Shown here: piece after piece, positions 1 through 10,710 of the stretch
Layout of the letters: each line of letters opens with the position of its first letter
Numbering within the stretch: the first letter of the stretch is position 1
Assembly (NCBI RefSeq): GCF_001425705.1
Contig: NZ_LMDC01000028.1
Location: 248,946 to 312,945, forward strand
DNA: 64,000 nucleotides
Direction of reading: 5' to 3'
DNA from: Pelomonas sp. Root1217
GTDB lineage: Bacteria; Pseudomonadota; Gammaproteobacteria; Burkholderiales; Burkholderiaceae_C
Position numbers and translations under genes: made by a program
Notes under the pieces: model-generated
Databases searched by the model: none
The model's input: the letters and a program-made list of their open reading frames with translations, nothing else
Told to the model about the DNA's origin: nothing

Positions 1-44
1 CCGGCGTGACAGGCCGGTATTCTAACCAACTGAACTACCACTCC
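1..44 (-). tRNA. tRNA-Asp(GUC), 3' part cut by window edge
   Basis: These 44 bases match the 5' part of the complete tRNA-Asp at 432-508, from the acceptor 5' strand through the anticodon loop (GTC on the minus strand). The rest lies outside the window. It is the last member of the second Ala-Glu-Asp set. Confidence 0.85.
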
Positions 45-107
45 GCGTGGGATGAATTCGATACCGTCTTTCGACAATATCCAAGCTCATCAAACTTGCC
101 CGTCTTG

Positions 108-154
108 CGACGGGATTGCCAATCGCATTCCCATCATACGACGAGATTGCCAAT
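108..154. repeat. Direct repeat of 16 bp, two copies, in tRNA spacer
   Basis: CGACGGGATTGCCAAT at 108-123 recurs with one mismatch at 139-154, a period of 31 bp. The repeat lies in the 112-nt Glu-Asp spacer of the second tRNA set. The matching spacer of the first set (577-628) is only 52 nt and lacks it, so the repeat marks a local expansion or a later loss. Confidence 0.6.
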
Positions 155-156
155 AT

Positions 157-232
157 TGGCGTCCCCTAGGGGATTCGAACCCCTGTAATCACCGTGAAAG
201 GGTGGTGTCCTAGGCCTCTAGACGAAGGGGAC
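157..232 (-). tRNA. tRNA-Glu(UUC)
   Basis: A complete 76-nt tRNA read on the minus strand. The 5' end is GTCCCCTTCGTCTAG, the anticodon loop is CTTTCAC (anticodon TTC), the T arm contains GGTTCGAAT and the CCA end is encoded. It duplicates the gene at 629-704. Confidence 0.95.
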
Positions 233-280
233 AGAACTTTTTAAACAAACCACGTGCCACACAAAAACCACAAGAGTATT

Positions 281-356
<76 letters not shown>

Positions 357-369
357 GGTATAAACCGGT

Positions 370-402
370 CGCAAAAAGCAAACGGCCAATAAATTGGCCG
401 TT
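370..402 (-). terminator. Intrinsic terminator between the two tRNA sets
   Basis: The palindrome AACGGCCAAT-AA-ATTGGCCGTT at 381-402 is followed on the minus strand by a T-rich run (TTTGCTTTTTG). It lies just after the complete tRNA-Asp, so it should end the first set. Little room is left for a promoter before the second tRNA-Ala, so readthrough may feed the second set. Confidence 0.7.
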
Positions 403-431
403 CTTTTATCGGGTGGACCCGATGGAATCCT

Positions 432-508
432 TGGCGGAGTGGACGGGGCTCGAACCCGCGACCCCCGGCGTGACAGGCCGGTATTCTAACCAACTGAACT
501 ACCACTCC
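432..508 (-). tRNA. tRNA-Asp(GUC), complete
   Basis: A 77-nt tRNA on the minus strand with acceptor strands GGAGTGG and CCACTCC, a D arm containing TAGTTCAGTTGG, anticodon loop TGTCACG (GTC), a T arm with GGTTCGAGC, and encoded CCA. It is the only complete tRNA-Asp in the window. Confidence 0.95.
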
Positions 509-529
509 GCGTGGGATGAATTCGATACC

Positions 530-576
530 CCCCCGGCGTGACAGGCCGGTATTCTAACCAACTGAACTACCACTCC
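530..576 (-). pseudogene. Truncated tRNA-Asp (5' 47 nt only)
   Basis: This stretch equals the 5' 47 nt of tRNA-Asp, through the anticodon stem and the G-rich variable region. It then runs into the flanking sequence GGGTATCGAATTCATCCC in place of a T arm and 3' acceptor strand. The CCCCCGGCG motif recurs at 462 and 530, so the copy arose from a 68-bp tandem duplication of the 5' half of the gene plus its leader. It cannot fold as a full tRNA. It would be transcribed between tRNA-Glu and the intact tRNA-Asp. Confidence 0.85.
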
Positions 577-628
577 GCGTGGGATGAATTCGATACCGTC
601 TTTCGACAATATCCAAGCTCATCAAACT

Positions 629-704
629 TGGCGTCCCCTAGGGGATTCGAACCCCTGTAATCACCGTGAAAGGGTGGTGTCCTAGGCCTCTAGACGAAGG
701 GGAC
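629..704 (-). tRNA. tRNA-Glu(UUC)
   Basis: A complete 76-nt tRNA identical in form to the gene at 157-232, with anticodon TTC, the GGTTCGAAT T-loop and an encoded CCA. It is the second member of the first set. The gene for its synthetase, gltX, lies upstream on the same strand. Confidence 0.95.
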
Positions 705-754
705 GAAACCTTCGCAACTTGAACCGCGCGCCATCCAATAAGCCAAGGCCTTTT

Positions 755-830
<76 letters not shown>

Positions 831-906
831 GTGTTTTCGAGTTGACTGTTGCCAGTCTCTTCGTTAACAGCGCTGTTCAAGCGAGACCAAGAGTATATGA
901 CGAAAT

Positions 907-2310
907 TCAAATGGATTGCAAGCGTTCAAGGACTTTTTTCTTGTCGAAGTGCTCAAGCACGGCGTCCAGACTCGGTGTCTGGGAACGCCCGCACACCAGC
1001 ACGCGGACCGGCACGGCCAACTGCGGCATCTTCAGTCCGGTGGCTGCAAGGGTTTCCTTCAAGGCCTGCTGGATGCCGGCCTTGTTCCATTCGGCGATGG
1101 CCGAAAGTCGCTCCGCCAACACAGCCAGTGCCGGACGCACCGCATCGGTGATGTGAGCCGCAAGATCCTCGGCAGATGGCGCGACGGGCGCGAAATACAT
1201 GGCCAGCCATTCGGCCAGCGCGGCGGCCGTCGCGCAGCGATCCTTGAACAGACCGATCTTGGGCTGGGCCTGCTCCGCCGTGGCTTGAATACCCTTGGCC
1301 TTGAGTTGCATGACGACAAGATCAGCCAGCCGGCCCTCGTCGATCTGCTTCAGATAGTGGCCGTTGACCCAGTCCAGCTTGGCTGGGTCCCACTGCGCTG
1401 GGCTCTTGGACAGGTGGGAGCCATCGAACCAGGCCACCATCTGCTCGGCCGTGAACAACTCATCGTCGCCATGGCTCCAGCCCAGGCGGGCGAGGTAGTT
1501 CAGCATGGCCTCGGGCAGATAACCACCGTCGGCATAGGCCGTCACGCTGACGGCGCCGCGGCGCTTGGACAGCTTCTGGCCGTCATCGCCCAGGATGATC
1601 GGAAGATGGCCGAACTGCGGCAACGCTGCACCCAGCGCGTTGAAGATGTTGATCTGCCAGGGCGTGTTGTTGATGTGCTCGTCACCGCGGAAAACATGGC
1701 TGATGCGCATGTCCCAATCGTCGACAACAACGGCGAAGTTGTAGGTCGGCACACCGTCGGTGCGCACGATGATGAGGTCGTCGATCTCGCGGTTGTTGAT
1801 CGTGATCGGCCCCTTGACCAGGTCGCCCCAGGTCACGTCGCCGTCAATGGGGTTGGCGAAGCGGATGACGGGCTTCACACCCTCCGGCGGGGCGGGCAGC
1901 ACCTTGCCCGGCTCGGGGCGCCAGCGGCGGTCGTAGAGCTTTTTCTCGCCGCGGGCCTGCTGAGCCTCCTTCATCGCGTCGAGCTCTTCGGGCGTGGTGT
2001 AGCAGCGGTAGGCCTTGCCCTCACTGATCAGCTGCTCGACGACGGCTTGATAGCGGTCCAGACGCTGCATCTGGTAGATCGGACCTTCGTCATAGCTCAG
2101 GCCGAGCCAGTTCATCGCTGCAATGATCTGGTCGACCGAGTCCTGGGTGGAGCGGGCCACGTCCGTATCCTCGATGCGCAGCACGAAGTCACCGCCATGG
2201 TGGCGGGCATAGGCCCAGGAATAAAGGGCGGTGCGGGCCGTGCCCAGGTGCAGGAAGCCGGTCGGCGACGGCGCGATGCGCGTGCGGACCTTGTCGAAAG
2301 TGGAGCTCAT
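907..2310 (-). CDS. gltX: Glutamyl-tRNA synthetase
   Basis: This class I aminoacyl-tRNA synthetase charges tRNA-Glu with glutamate in the cytoplasm. The 467-residue length is normal for bacterial GltX. The HIGH-type signature PSPTGFLHLGTA is at residues 14-25, and the KMSKS-type loop is KLSKR near residue 245. The C-terminal helical anticodon-binding region follows. The ATG overlaps the metZ stop codon as ATGA, so translation is probably coupled. Two tRNA-Glu genes lie just downstream, so enzyme and substrate may be expressed together. No oddity was seen. Confidence 0.97.
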   Translation of the reverse strand: MSSTFDKVRTRIAPSPTGFLHLGTARTALYSWAYARHHGGDFVLRIEDTDVARSTQDSVDQIIAAMNWLGLSYDEGPIYQMQRLDRYQAVVEQLISEGKAYRCYTTPEELDAMKEAQQARGEKKLYDRRWRPEPGKVLPAPPEGVKPVIRFANPIDGDVTWGDLVKGPITINNREIDDLIIVRTDGVPTYNFAVVVDDWDMRISHVFRGDEHINNTPWQINIFNALGAALPQFGHLPIILGDDGQKLSKRRGAVSVTAYADGGYLPEAMLNYLARLGWSHGDDELFTAEQMVAWFDGSHLSKSPAQWDPAKLDWVNGHYLKQIDEGRLADLVVMQLKAKGIQATAEQAQPKIGLFKDRCATAAALAEWLAMYFAPVAPSAEDLAAHITDAVRPALAVLAERLSAIAEWNKAGIQQALKETLAATGLKMPQLAVPVRVLVCGRSQTPSLDAVLEHFDKKKVLERLQSI

Positions 2311-3533
2311 CGGATTTTCAAAGTGGAAAGGCCGCGCAGCAGATCGTCGGTGATGTCGTCGACATGCTCGAGGCCGATGGCGAGGCGGATCAGGCCCTGA
2401 CCAATGCCGGCGGCTTGACGCTGGTCCTCGGTCAGGCGGCCGTGCGAGGTCGTCGCCGGGTGAGTGATGATGGATTTCGTATCGCCGAGATTAGTGGCGA
2501 TGGACAGCACGCGGGTGCTGTCGATGACGTGGAAAGCCGCAGCGCGTGCGGCTTCGGTCGTGTCGGCGCGCAGGTCGAAGGACAGCACTGCACCGCCCTG
2601 CCCGCTCTGCTGGCGCATGGCCAGGTCATGCTGCGGATGGGAGGCGAGCGAAGGGTAGTAGACGCGGTCCACCTCCGGCTGCGCCTCCAGCCAGCGCGCA
2701 ACGACCAGGGCCTGCTCGCTCTGGGCCTTCATGCGCAGCGACAGCGTCTCCAAGCCCTTGAGCACGACCCAGGCGTTGAAAGGCGCCAGCGTCATGCCCA
2801 CCGTGCGCAGCACGGGGCCGAAGACATCGCGGATGAGTCTGTTGGGGCCGCACAGCGCGCCGGCCATCACGCGGCCCTGACCATCCATGTACTTGGTCGC
2901 CGAATGCATGACGATGTCGGCACCCAGCTCGGCCGGGCGCTGCAAGGCCGGCGTCGAATAGGTGTTGTCGACGGCCAGGATGGCGCCGCCAGCGTGTGCG
3001 ATATGGGCCAAGGCCCGGATGTCGCAGACCTCGGTCAACGGGTTGGTTGGCGTCTCGGCAAAGAGCAGCTTCGTCGTTGGCTTGACGGCCGCCCGCCACT
3101 CGGCCAGGTCGGTCTGGGAGACAAAGCTGGTCTCAACGCCGAACTTGGCGAATTCTTTGGCAAACAGGTTGATGGTCGAGCCGAACACCGAGCGCGAGCA
3201 GACGACGTGATCGCCGGCCTTCAGCACGCCCATGCCGAGCAGCAGGATGGCGCTCATGCCGGTGGACGTCGCGATCGCCCCCTCGGTGCCCTCCAGCGCG
3301 GCCAGGCGCGCTTCGAGGCTGCGCACGGTCGGGTTGCTGGTGCGTGAGTAGGTGAAGTCCTCGGAGTTGGAGAACTTGCGCGCCGATGTCTCGGCGTCGG
3401 GCTGGACGTAGGCCGTCGTCAGGAACAGGGCCTCGGAGTTCTCGCCATACTGGCTGGGCGCGAGCGCCGAGCGCACAGCCAGGGTCTCCGGGCGCAGGCC
3501 CTCCGGCAGCGTGCGGCGAGCGGGGTCGCTCAT
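2307..3533 (-). CDS. metZ: O-succinylhomoserine sulfhydrylase
   Basis: A PLP-dependent enzyme of the Cys/Met metabolism family. It is predicted to form homocysteine directly from O-succinylhomoserine and sulfide for methionine synthesis. It has 408 residues. The PLP lysine is K214 in SATKYMDGQG, and the cofactor aspartate lies in AVDNTYSTP near residue 189. The family includes cystathionine gamma-synthase and O-acetylhomoserine sulfhydrylase. The position next to purF and the MetZ-like N-terminus favour MetZ, but substrate preference is inferred. It starts 10 bp after the purF stop and overlaps gltX by 4 nt. Confidence 0.9.
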   Translation of the reverse strand: MSDPARRTLPEGLRPETLAVRSALAPSQYGENSEALFLTTAYVQPDAETSARKFSNSEDFTYSRTSNPTVRSLEARLAALEGTEGAIATSTGMSAILLLGMGVLKAGDHVVCSRSVFGSTINLFAKEFAKFGVETSFVSQTDLAEWRAAVKPTTKLLFAETPTNPLTEVCDIRALAHIAHAGGAILAVDNTYSTPALQRPAELGADIVMHSATKYMDGQGRVMAGALCGPNRLIRDVFGPVLRTVGMTLAPFNAWVVLKGLETLSLRMKAQSEQALVVARWLEAQPEVDRVYYPSLASHPQHDLAMRQQSGQGGAVLSFDLRADTTEAARAAAFHVIDSTRVLSIATNLGDTKSIITHPATTSHGRLTEDQRQAAGIGQGLIRLAIGLEHVDDITDDLLRGLSTLKIR

Positions 3534-3542
3534 GCCGTCAGC

Positions 3543-5054
3543 CTACTGCTCACTGCCGCCTTGCAGCGCCAGGCGGCCGCGCGCGTCGGCCTCTTCCTCG
3601 CTGGGCTGACTGGTTCGCTGCGCACGCAATGTGGCGAAGTCTTCCAGGCTGACGTCGCCGGTCACGTAGTGGCCATCGAAACAGCTCGCCTCGAAACCGG
3701 CAAGGCCCGGACGCAGCGCGGCAACAACGCGCTTCATTGCATCCACGTCCTGGTAGATCAGCGCATCGGCGCCGATGTATGCGCGGATCTCTTCGATGGA
3801 GCGGTTGTGTGCGATCAGCTCCTCGGTCGTCGGCATGTCGATGCCGTAGACATTGGGATAGCGCACCGGCGGCGCGGCGGAGGCCAGGTAGACCTTGCGC
3901 GCACCGGCCTCGCGGGCCATCTGCACGATTTCCTTGGACGTGGTGCCACGCACGATGGAGTCGTCCACCAGCAGCACATTCCGGTCCTTGAACTCGACAC
4001 CGATGGCATTGAGCTTCTGGCGCACCGACTTCTTGCGCGCGCCCTGCCCCGGCATGATGAAGGTGCGGCCGACATAGCGGTTCTTCACGAAGCCCTCGCG
4101 ATAGGGCTTGCCGATGCGGTGGGCCAGTTGCATGGCCGAGGGGCGGCTGCTTTCCGGAATCGGGATGACGACGTCGATCTCGTTGGGCGGCATCGTGGAG
4201 ATGACCCGCTGGGCCAGGGTCTCGCCCATGTTCAGCCGCGCCTGGTAGACGGAGATGCCGTCCATCACCGAGTCCGGGCGAGCCAGGTAGACGAACTCGA
4301 ACATACAGGGGTTCAACGTCGGGCTGTCATTGCACTGCTCGGTGTGCAGCTTGCCGGTCATGTCGATGAAGAGAGCCTCGCCGGGCGCCACGTCGCGCTC
4401 CAGCTGATGGCCGGTACCTTCCAACGCGACGCTTTCGCTGGCGACCATGACCTCGCCGTTAGCCGAGCGGCCGAAGCACAGCGGGCGGATACCGAAGGGG
4501 TCGCGGAAAGCCAGCAGGCCCTGGCCGGCGATCAGCGCGATGACGGCATAACTGCCCTTGATACGCTTTTGCACCGCGCGCACGGCGGAGAAGATCTCCT
4601 TGGGCGTCAACGGCAAATCGCGCGCGGCCAACTCCAGCTCGTGGGCCAGCACATTGATCAGCACCTCGGTGTCGCTCTCAGTGTTGATGTGGCGGCGGTC
4701 GATGTCGAAGAGCTCGTCCTTCAACGCATGGGCGTTCGTCAGGTTGCCGTTGTGCACCAGCACGATGCCGAACGGCGCATTCACGTAGAAGGGCTGGGCC
4801 TCTTCCTCGCTATAGGCATTGCCCGCCGTCGGGTAGCGCACCTGGCCGAGGCCGATGCTGCCCGGCAGCGCGCGCATATTGCGGGTGCGGAAGACGTCAC
4901 GCACCATGCCGCGCGCCTTGTGCATGAAGCACTTGTTGCCCTGCATGGTGACGATGCCGGCGGCGTCCTGGCCGCGGTGCTGCAGCAGCAGCAGCGCGTC
5001 ATACAGGAGCTGGTTGACGGGAGAGGCAGCGAGAGCGCCGACGATGCCGCACAT
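3543..5054 (-). CDS. purF: Amidophosphoribosyltransferase
   Basis: This enzyme catalyses the first committed step of purine synthesis, converting PRPP and glutamine to phosphoribosylamine. It has 503 residues. The N-terminus is MCGIVG, so Cys2 becomes the N-terminal nucleophile of the class II glutaminase domain after Met removal. The C-terminal phosphoribosyltransferase domain carries the PRPP loop [13 protein letters not shown] near residue 370. It follows cvpA by 11 bp, the classic cvpA-purF pairing. The C-terminal tail past residue 480 is polar and probably flexible. Confidence 0.97.
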   Translation of the reverse strand: MCGIVGALAASPVNQLLYDALLLLQHRGQDAAGIVTMQGNKCFMHKARGMVRDVFRTRNMRALPGSIGLGQVRYPTAGNAYSEEEAQPFYVNAPFGIVLVHNGNLTNAHALKDELFDIDRRHINTESDTEVLINVLAHELELAARDLPLTPKEIFSAVRAVQKRIKGSYAVIALIAGQGLLAFRDPFGIRPLCFGRSANGEVMVASESVALEGTGHQLERDVAPGEALFIDMTGKLHTEQCNDSPTLNPCMFEFVYLARPDSVMDGISVYQARLNMGETLAQRVISTMPPNEIDVVIPIPESSRPSAMQLAHRIGKPYREGFVKNRYVGRTFIMPGQGARKKSVRQKLNAIGVEFKDRNVLLVDDSIVRGTTSKEIVQMAREAGARKVYLASAAPPVRYPNVYGIDMPTTEELIAHNRSIEEIRAYIGADALIYQDVDAMKRVVAALRPGLAGFEASCFDGHYVTGDVSLEDFATLRAQRTSQPSEEEADARGRLALQGGSEQ

Positions 5055-5065
5055 GGCGAGGGTCC

Positions 5066-5608
5066 TTAATCAGTAGCGTCCGCTTCAGATGAGGTCATCG
5101 AGCGGGAAATAAAACGGGCAACCGGTTCGGGCAGCAACGGCGCGGCCTCCTGCAGCACGCCGGTCAGCACCGGCGCGGCACGCGAAGCCCGCCAGGTGGA
5201 GGACTCGGCCAGCGGAGATGCGCCAATGATGAGCACCAGCAGCAGCGCGATGAAAACGCCGCGCAGCGCGCCGAAGCCGGCGCCGCCGAGGCGGTCCACC
5301 ACCGACAGCGGCGTGGCGTGGATCAGGGTCTTGACCAGGCGCGAGGCCAGGCTCCAGACGAGCAGCACGAAGAAGAAGGCGATTGCCAGCGCGACGACAT
5401 GCAGTGCGGCGGGGCCGAATTTGCTGGTCATGGAGGCCGGCAGCAGATCCTCGACAACAGGCGCAAGCGGCGATGCGGCGAAATAGGCGACCACCCAGCC
5501 GGCGAGTGACATGACCTCGAAGATCAGGCCACGCCACAGGCCGATGCCGATCGAGATCAGCAGCACGGCCGCGAACGCGAGGTCGACCCAGCTGAGCGCG
5601 ACATCCAT
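5066..5608 (-). CDS. cvpA: CvpA family inner-membrane protein
   Basis: A 180-residue membrane protein with about four hydrophobic segments, beginning with a helix from residue 9 ([19 protein letters not shown]). This matches the CvpA family, named for colicin V production and usually found directly before purF, as here. The molecular role of CvpA is not settled; links to envelope integrity have been reported for the family. It starts 6 bp after the SPOR gene stop, so the two are probably co-transcribed. Confidence 0.92.
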   Translation of the reverse strand: MDVALSWVDLAFAAVLLISIGIGLWRGLIFEVMSLAGWVVAYFAASPLAPVVEDLLPASMTSKFGPAALHVVALAIAFFFVLLVWSLASRLVKTLIHATPLSVVDRLGGAGFGALRGVFIALLLVLIIGASPLAESSTWRASRAAPVLTGVLQEAAPLLPEPVARFISRSMTSSEADATD

Positions 5609-5614
5609 GGCGGT

Positions 5615-6373
5615 CTACAGCGTCAGGATGGCGCCGGGCAGGCCCGCGCCCTTGAGCTTGGACGCGGCGCGCTCGGCCTCGTCGCGGCTGGCAAACGGAC
5701 CCAGGCGCACGCGCACGCGGCGTCCATCGGCCGTGTCCACGGCTTGGGCATAGGTCTTGAGGCCGAGCTTCTCGACCTTGCTGCGCACGTCCTGTGCGGT
5801 CTTGTTCTCGCCGTAGGCGCCTACCTGCACGATGAAGCGCGCGGCGGAAGCAGCAGGCGTGCTGGCCGATGACTCCTTGCCCTCCAGCAGGGCCTGGGCG
5901 CGTGCGCCGTCATTGGCGTGGGCCTTGGGTTTCTCTGCAGCCTTCTCGGCGGGTTTTTCAGCAGGCTTTTCGGCAAGTCTGACCTGTGGCTTCTCAGCAG
6001 ACTTTTCAGCCGGCTTGGCTTCCGCAGGCACGACAGCAGGGGCCACGGCGGGCGACGGCGTGATTTCGGGCACGGCGGCCGTATCGGCCTGGGCCAGCGG
6101 TTCGCGCGTCGGCACGGCCAGCGGCGGCGCGGTGTCCTTGCGCGGGATGTCGATGGGCAGGTCGACGGGGATCGGCCGTGGCTGGGTTTCGAAGATCAGT
6201 GGGAAGCCGACCACACCGGCCGCCACCAGCACGGCCGCGCCGATGAGACGGCGACGAGCGCGGATGCGCAGCAACTGCACGTCGTCGGCCGCCTTGGCGC
6301 CGGACTTGGCCGACTTTTTGGGCGGCGCCGCGGCGGCGGTGTCATCGCGCTTGAGAAAGGAAAACAGGCCCAT
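5615..6373 (-). CDS. SPOR-domain membrane protein (DedD-like)
   Basis: A 252-residue protein with a short cytoplasmic N-terminus, one transmembrane helix (about residues 42-61), a long low-complexity periplasmic linker and a C-terminal SPOR domain (about 175-252, RFIVQVGAYGENKTAQDV to the end). The linker has repeated Ala-Glu-Lys-Pro segments between about residues 120 and 150. SPOR domains bind denuded peptidoglycan at the division septum, and this architecture is that of DedD. The gene lies between folC and cvpA, a common betaproteobacterial order. The role in cell division is inferred from the domain. Confidence 0.9.
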   Translation of the reverse strand: MGLFSFLKRDDTAAAAPPKKSAKSGAKAADDVQLLRIRARRRLIGAAVLVAAGVVGFPLIFETQPRPIPVDLPIDIPRKDTAPPLAVPTREPLAQADTAAVPEITPSPAVAPAVVPAEAKPAEKSAEKPQVRLAEKPAEKPAEKAAEKPKAHANDGARAQALLEGKESSASTPAASAARFIVQVGAYGENKTAQDVRSKVEKLGLKTYAQAVDTADGRRVRVRLGPFASRDEAERAASKLKGAGLPGAILTL

Positions 6374-6388
6374 CGGCGGCGTCTGGCG

Positions 6389-7699
6389 TCAGTGGAGGGT
6401 GGGAGGCTGGGGTGCGGTAGCACCGGCCGTCACGCGCGGCAGGCCCTGTTGAAGCACCCCGCCCACGGTGTAGAAGGAACCGAAGACGAGGATTCTATCG
6501 GCCGTGGTCGCCCCAGCCGCCGCCGCATGCAAGGCGTCCAGGGGGTTGGCATGGGTGTGCGTCGCGACATCGGGCGGCGTCTTCAGCCCGGCGGCGAGAA
6601 AGGCCGCTTCGAGCTGCTCGGCCTTGGCGGCGCGGGGAATGGCCAGGTCGGTGAAATGCCAGACGTCCACCAGCGGTGCGATCCTGGCCAGGATGCCGGC
6701 CAGGTCCTTGTCCGCCATCGCGCCGAAAACGGCGTGTGTGCGCGGGAAAAAGCCCATCTGGTCGAGGTTCTGGGCCAGCGCCGCGACGGCGTGCGGGTTG
6801 TGGGCCACGTCCAGCACCACTGCCGGTTGGCCGGCCAGTACCTGGAAGCGACCGGGCAATTCGACCAGGGCCAGGCCGGTGCGCACGGCCTGGGCGCTGA
6901 TGGGCAGGCGATCCGTCAGCGCCTCGAAGGCGGCGAGCACGCCGGAAGCGTTCAGCAACTGGTTGACGCCGCGCAGCGCCGGGTAAGCCATGCCGGAGAA
7001 GCGCTTGTTGCGACCGGCCCATTGCCATTGCGTGCGGTCACCGCTGAAGGTGAAGTCGCGGCCCAGCTGGCGCAGATCCGCGCCGATCTCCAGGGCCCGC
7101 TCCGCCAGCGAGGCCGGCGGCACCGGATCACTGACGACGACGGGGCGGCCTGTGCGCATGATGCCGGCCTTCTCTCGGCCCACGCTTTCACGATCAGGGC
7201 CCAGAAACTCGGTGTGGTCAAGGTCGATGCTGGTGATGACGGCGCAGTCGGAATCGATGACATTGACAGCGTCCAGCCGACCGCCCAGGCCAACCTCGAG
7301 GATGACGAGGTCCAGCGGCTCATGCTGCAGGCGGCGCATGATGGCCAGCGTCGTGAACTCAAAATAGGTCAGCGTGATGTCGCCACGCGCGGCTTCGACG
7401 GCCTCGAAGTGCGGCTCCAGCGACTCGGCCGCCACCGGAGCACCACCGACGCGGCAGCGCTCCTGGAAGTGCACGAGATGCGGCTTGATGTAGAGGCCGA
7501 CGCGGTAGCCGGCGTGCAGCGCGATGGACTCCAGCATCGCGCAGGTCGAACCCTTGCCGTTGGTGCCGGCGACGACGATGGTCGGGCAGTCGAAGGCGAT
7601 GCCCAACTGCTCGCGAACGGTCGCGACGCGGTCCAGCGTCATGTCGATGGTCTTGGGGTGCAGGCGCTCGCAATGGGCGAGCCAGTCTTCAAGCGTCAT
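6389..7699 (-). CDS. folC: Folylpolyglutamate synthase / dihydrofolate synthase
   Basis: A bifunctional Mur-ligase-family enzyme that adds glutamate to dihydropteroate and extends the polyglutamate tail of folates. It has 436 residues. The ATP-binding loop GTNGKGST is at residues 45-52, and the central Mur ligase domain and C-terminal ligase domain follow. It lies after the accD terminator and starts 12 bp before the T-run of that hairpin, so it either has a promoter near the terminator or relies on readthrough. The SPOR gene follows after 15 bp. Confidence 0.96.
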   Translation of the reverse strand: MTLEDWLAHCERLHPKTIDMTLDRVATVREQLGIAFDCPTIVVAGTNGKGSTCAMLESIALHAGYRVGLYIKPHLVHFQERCRVGGAPVAAESLEPHFEAVEAARGDITLTYFEFTTLAIMRRLQHEPLDLVILEVGLGGRLDAVNVIDSDCAVITSIDLDHTEFLGPDRESVGREKAGIMRTGRPVVVSDPVPPASLAERALEIGADLRQLGRDFTFSGDRTQWQWAGRNKRFSGMAYPALRGVNQLLNASGVLAAFEALTDRLPISAQAVRTGLALVELPGRFQVLAGQPAVVLDVAHNPHAVAALAQNLDQMGFFPRTHAVFGAMADKDLAGILARIAPLVDVWHFTDLAIPRAAKAEQLEAAFLAAGLKTPPDVATHTHANPLDALHAAAAGATTADRILVFGSFYTVGGVLQQGLPRVTAGATAPQPPTLH

Positions 7700-7710
7700 G
7701 GCAGATCACT

Positions 7711-7742
7711 AAAAAACAAAAGCCAGGCGCGGAGCCTGGCTT
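7711..7742 (-). terminator. Intrinsic terminator after accD
   Basis: On the minus strand AAGCCAGGC-TCCGC-GCCTGGCTT forms a perfect 9-bp stem with a 5-nt loop, followed directly by TTTGTTTTTT. It sits 20 bp past the accD stop and should end the trpF-trpB-trpA-accD transcript. Confidence 0.92.
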
Positions 7743-7761
7743 GGAACTCTGCGAACGGCGT

Positions 7762-8634
7762 TCAGGCGACGGCGTCCGCGCTCTGGCGTTGCAGCATGGC
7801 AAGCTGGCGAGCGATGGTTTCGCGCAGCTGGCGGCGGTCCACGATCATGTCGATGGCGCCCTTCTCCATCAGGAACTCGGCGCGCTGGAAGCCGGCGGGC
7901 AGCTTCTCGCGCACGGTGTTCTCGATGACGCGGGGGCCGGCGAAGCCGATCAGCGCCTTGGGCTCGGCCAGCACGATGTCGCCAACGAAGGCGAAGCTGG
8001 CCGAAACACCGCCCATGGTCGGGTCGGTCAGCACGCTGATATAGGGCAACTTGGCCTTGGCCAGGCGGGTCAACGAGGCGTTGGTCTTCGCCATCTGCAT
8101 CAAGGAGAGCAGGCCTTCCTGCATGCGCGCGCCGCCGGTGGCGGTGAAGCAGATGAAGGGCGTCTTCTGCTCGATGGCGGTCTCGACGCCGCGCACGAAG
8201 CGCTCGCCGACCACCGAACCCATGGAGCCGCCCATGAAGTCGAACTCGAAGCAGGCGGTCACGACCGGCACGCTCATGATGGCGCCGCCCATGACGATCA
8301 GCGCGTCGGTCTCGCCGGTGTTTTCCAGCGCTTCCTTCAGGCGGTCGGGGTACTTCTTGCTGTCCTTGAACTTCAGCGCGTCGACCGGCAGCACTTCCTG
8401 GCCGATCTCGTAGCGCCCTTCACCATCGAGGAAGGCGTCCAGGCGCGCACGGGCGCCGATGCGGTGGTGGTGAGAGCACTTGGGGCAGACGTTGATGTTC
8501 TGCTCGAGGTCGGTCTTGTAGAGCACCGTCTCGCAGCTAGGGCACTTGATCCACAGGCCCTCAGGCACCGTGCGCCGGTCGGCGAGGTCGCCCTGCTGGA
8601 TCTTGGGCGGGAGCAGTTTGTCGATCCAACTCAT
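7762..8634 (-). CDS. accD: Acetyl-CoA carboxylase carboxyltransferase subunit beta
   Basis: This subunit pairs with AccA to transfer the carboxyl group from biotin to acetyl-CoA and form malonyl-CoA. It has 290 residues from the chosen ATG, which gives the usual [10 protein letters not shown] start and has AGAGGA 7 nt upstream; an in-frame upstream start would add 9 residues without a family match. The N-terminal zinc ribbon uses C31, C34, C50 and C53. The crotonase-fold carboxyltransferase domain follows. The start lies 1 nt from the trpA stop, the common trpBA-accD arrangement. Confidence 0.96.
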   Translation of the reverse strand: MSWIDKLLPPKIQQGDLADRRTVPEGLWIKCPSCETVLYKTDLEQNINVCPKCSHHHRIGARARLDAFLDGEGRYEIGQEVLPVDALKFKDSKKYPDRLKEALENTGETDALIVMGGAIMSVPVVTACFEFDFMGGSMGSVVGERFVRGVETAIEQKTPFICFTATGGARMQEGLLSLMQMAKTNASLTRLAKAKLPYISVLTDPTMGGVSASFAFVGDIVLAEPKALIGFAGPRVIENTVREKLPAGFQRAEFLMEKGAIDMIVDRRQLRETIARQLAMLQRQSADAVA

Positions 8635-8635
8635 G

Positions 8636-9435
8636 TCAGTTCCTCTTGTCGAGTGCGGCACGGATGTCTTGGATGAACGCCGCGCCGGTCAGGGCGACAT
8701 TATCGGCTGGCTGGCGCTCCAGCAATTCGACCAGCTTGGAGCCGATGACGACCGCGTCGGAAACGTCGGCAACCGCCCGTGCCGTCGCGCCATCGCGGAT
8801 GCCAAAACCGACGCCCACCGGCACGCTGACATGCTGGCGGATGCGCGGCACGGCCTCGGCCACGGCCGCTGTGTTCAGGTGGCCGGCGCCGGTTACGCCC
8901 TTGAGCGAGACGTAATAGACATAGCCGCTGGCGAGCTTGCCGACCTGGGCCATGCGCGCCTCGGTGGACGTGGGCGCGAGCAGGAAGATCGCATCCATGT
9001 CGGCCGCGCGGAGCTTGGCAGCGAACTCCTCGCATTCCTCGGGCGGGTAGTCGACGATCAACACGCCGTCCACGCCGGCGTCCTTGGCATCGGCCACGAA
9101 GGCGTCCAGGCCATAGCGTTCGACCGGGTTGGCGTAGCCCATCAGCACCAGCGGTGTCTTGTTGTTGCGGGCACGGAACTCGCGCACGAAGCCAAGCACC
9201 TTGCGCAAGCCGATGCCGTTCTTCAAGGCCCGTTCACCGGCGCGCTGGATGACGGGGCCGTCGGCCATCGGGTCGGAGAACGGCACGCCCAGTTCAATGA
9301 CGTCAGCGCCGGCCTCGGCCATGGCCAGCAGCAGGTCGACGGTCGCGCTCGGGTAGGGATCACCGGCTGTGACGAAGGGGATCAGCGCCTTACGGCCGTC
9401 GGCCTTGAGCTGGTCGAAGGTGGTGGCGATGCGGC

Positions 9436-9439
<4 letters not shown>
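8636..9439 (-). CDS. trpA: Tryptophan synthase alpha subunit
   Basis: TrpA cleaves indole-3-glycerol phosphate to indole and glyceraldehyde 3-phosphate. It has 267 residues. The catalytic Glu49 ([10 protein letters not shown]) and Asp60 (MADGP) fall at the same numbers as in the enterobacterial enzyme. The phosphate-binding GVGFGIRDG lies in the C-terminal half. The frame is open far upstream, but [10 protein letters not shown] is the family start and overlaps the trpB stop as ATGA, consistent with coupled synthesis of the alpha and beta subunits. Confidence 0.97.
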
Positions 9440-10698
<1,259 letters not shown>

Positions 10699-10710
10699 GG
10701 CTTTCCTCTG

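Noticed and set aside
5918-8044. Plus-strand open frame of about 708 codons
   Set aside because: It is antisense to the SPOR, folC and accD genes, all of which have clear motifs. It reflects GC-rich codon usage.
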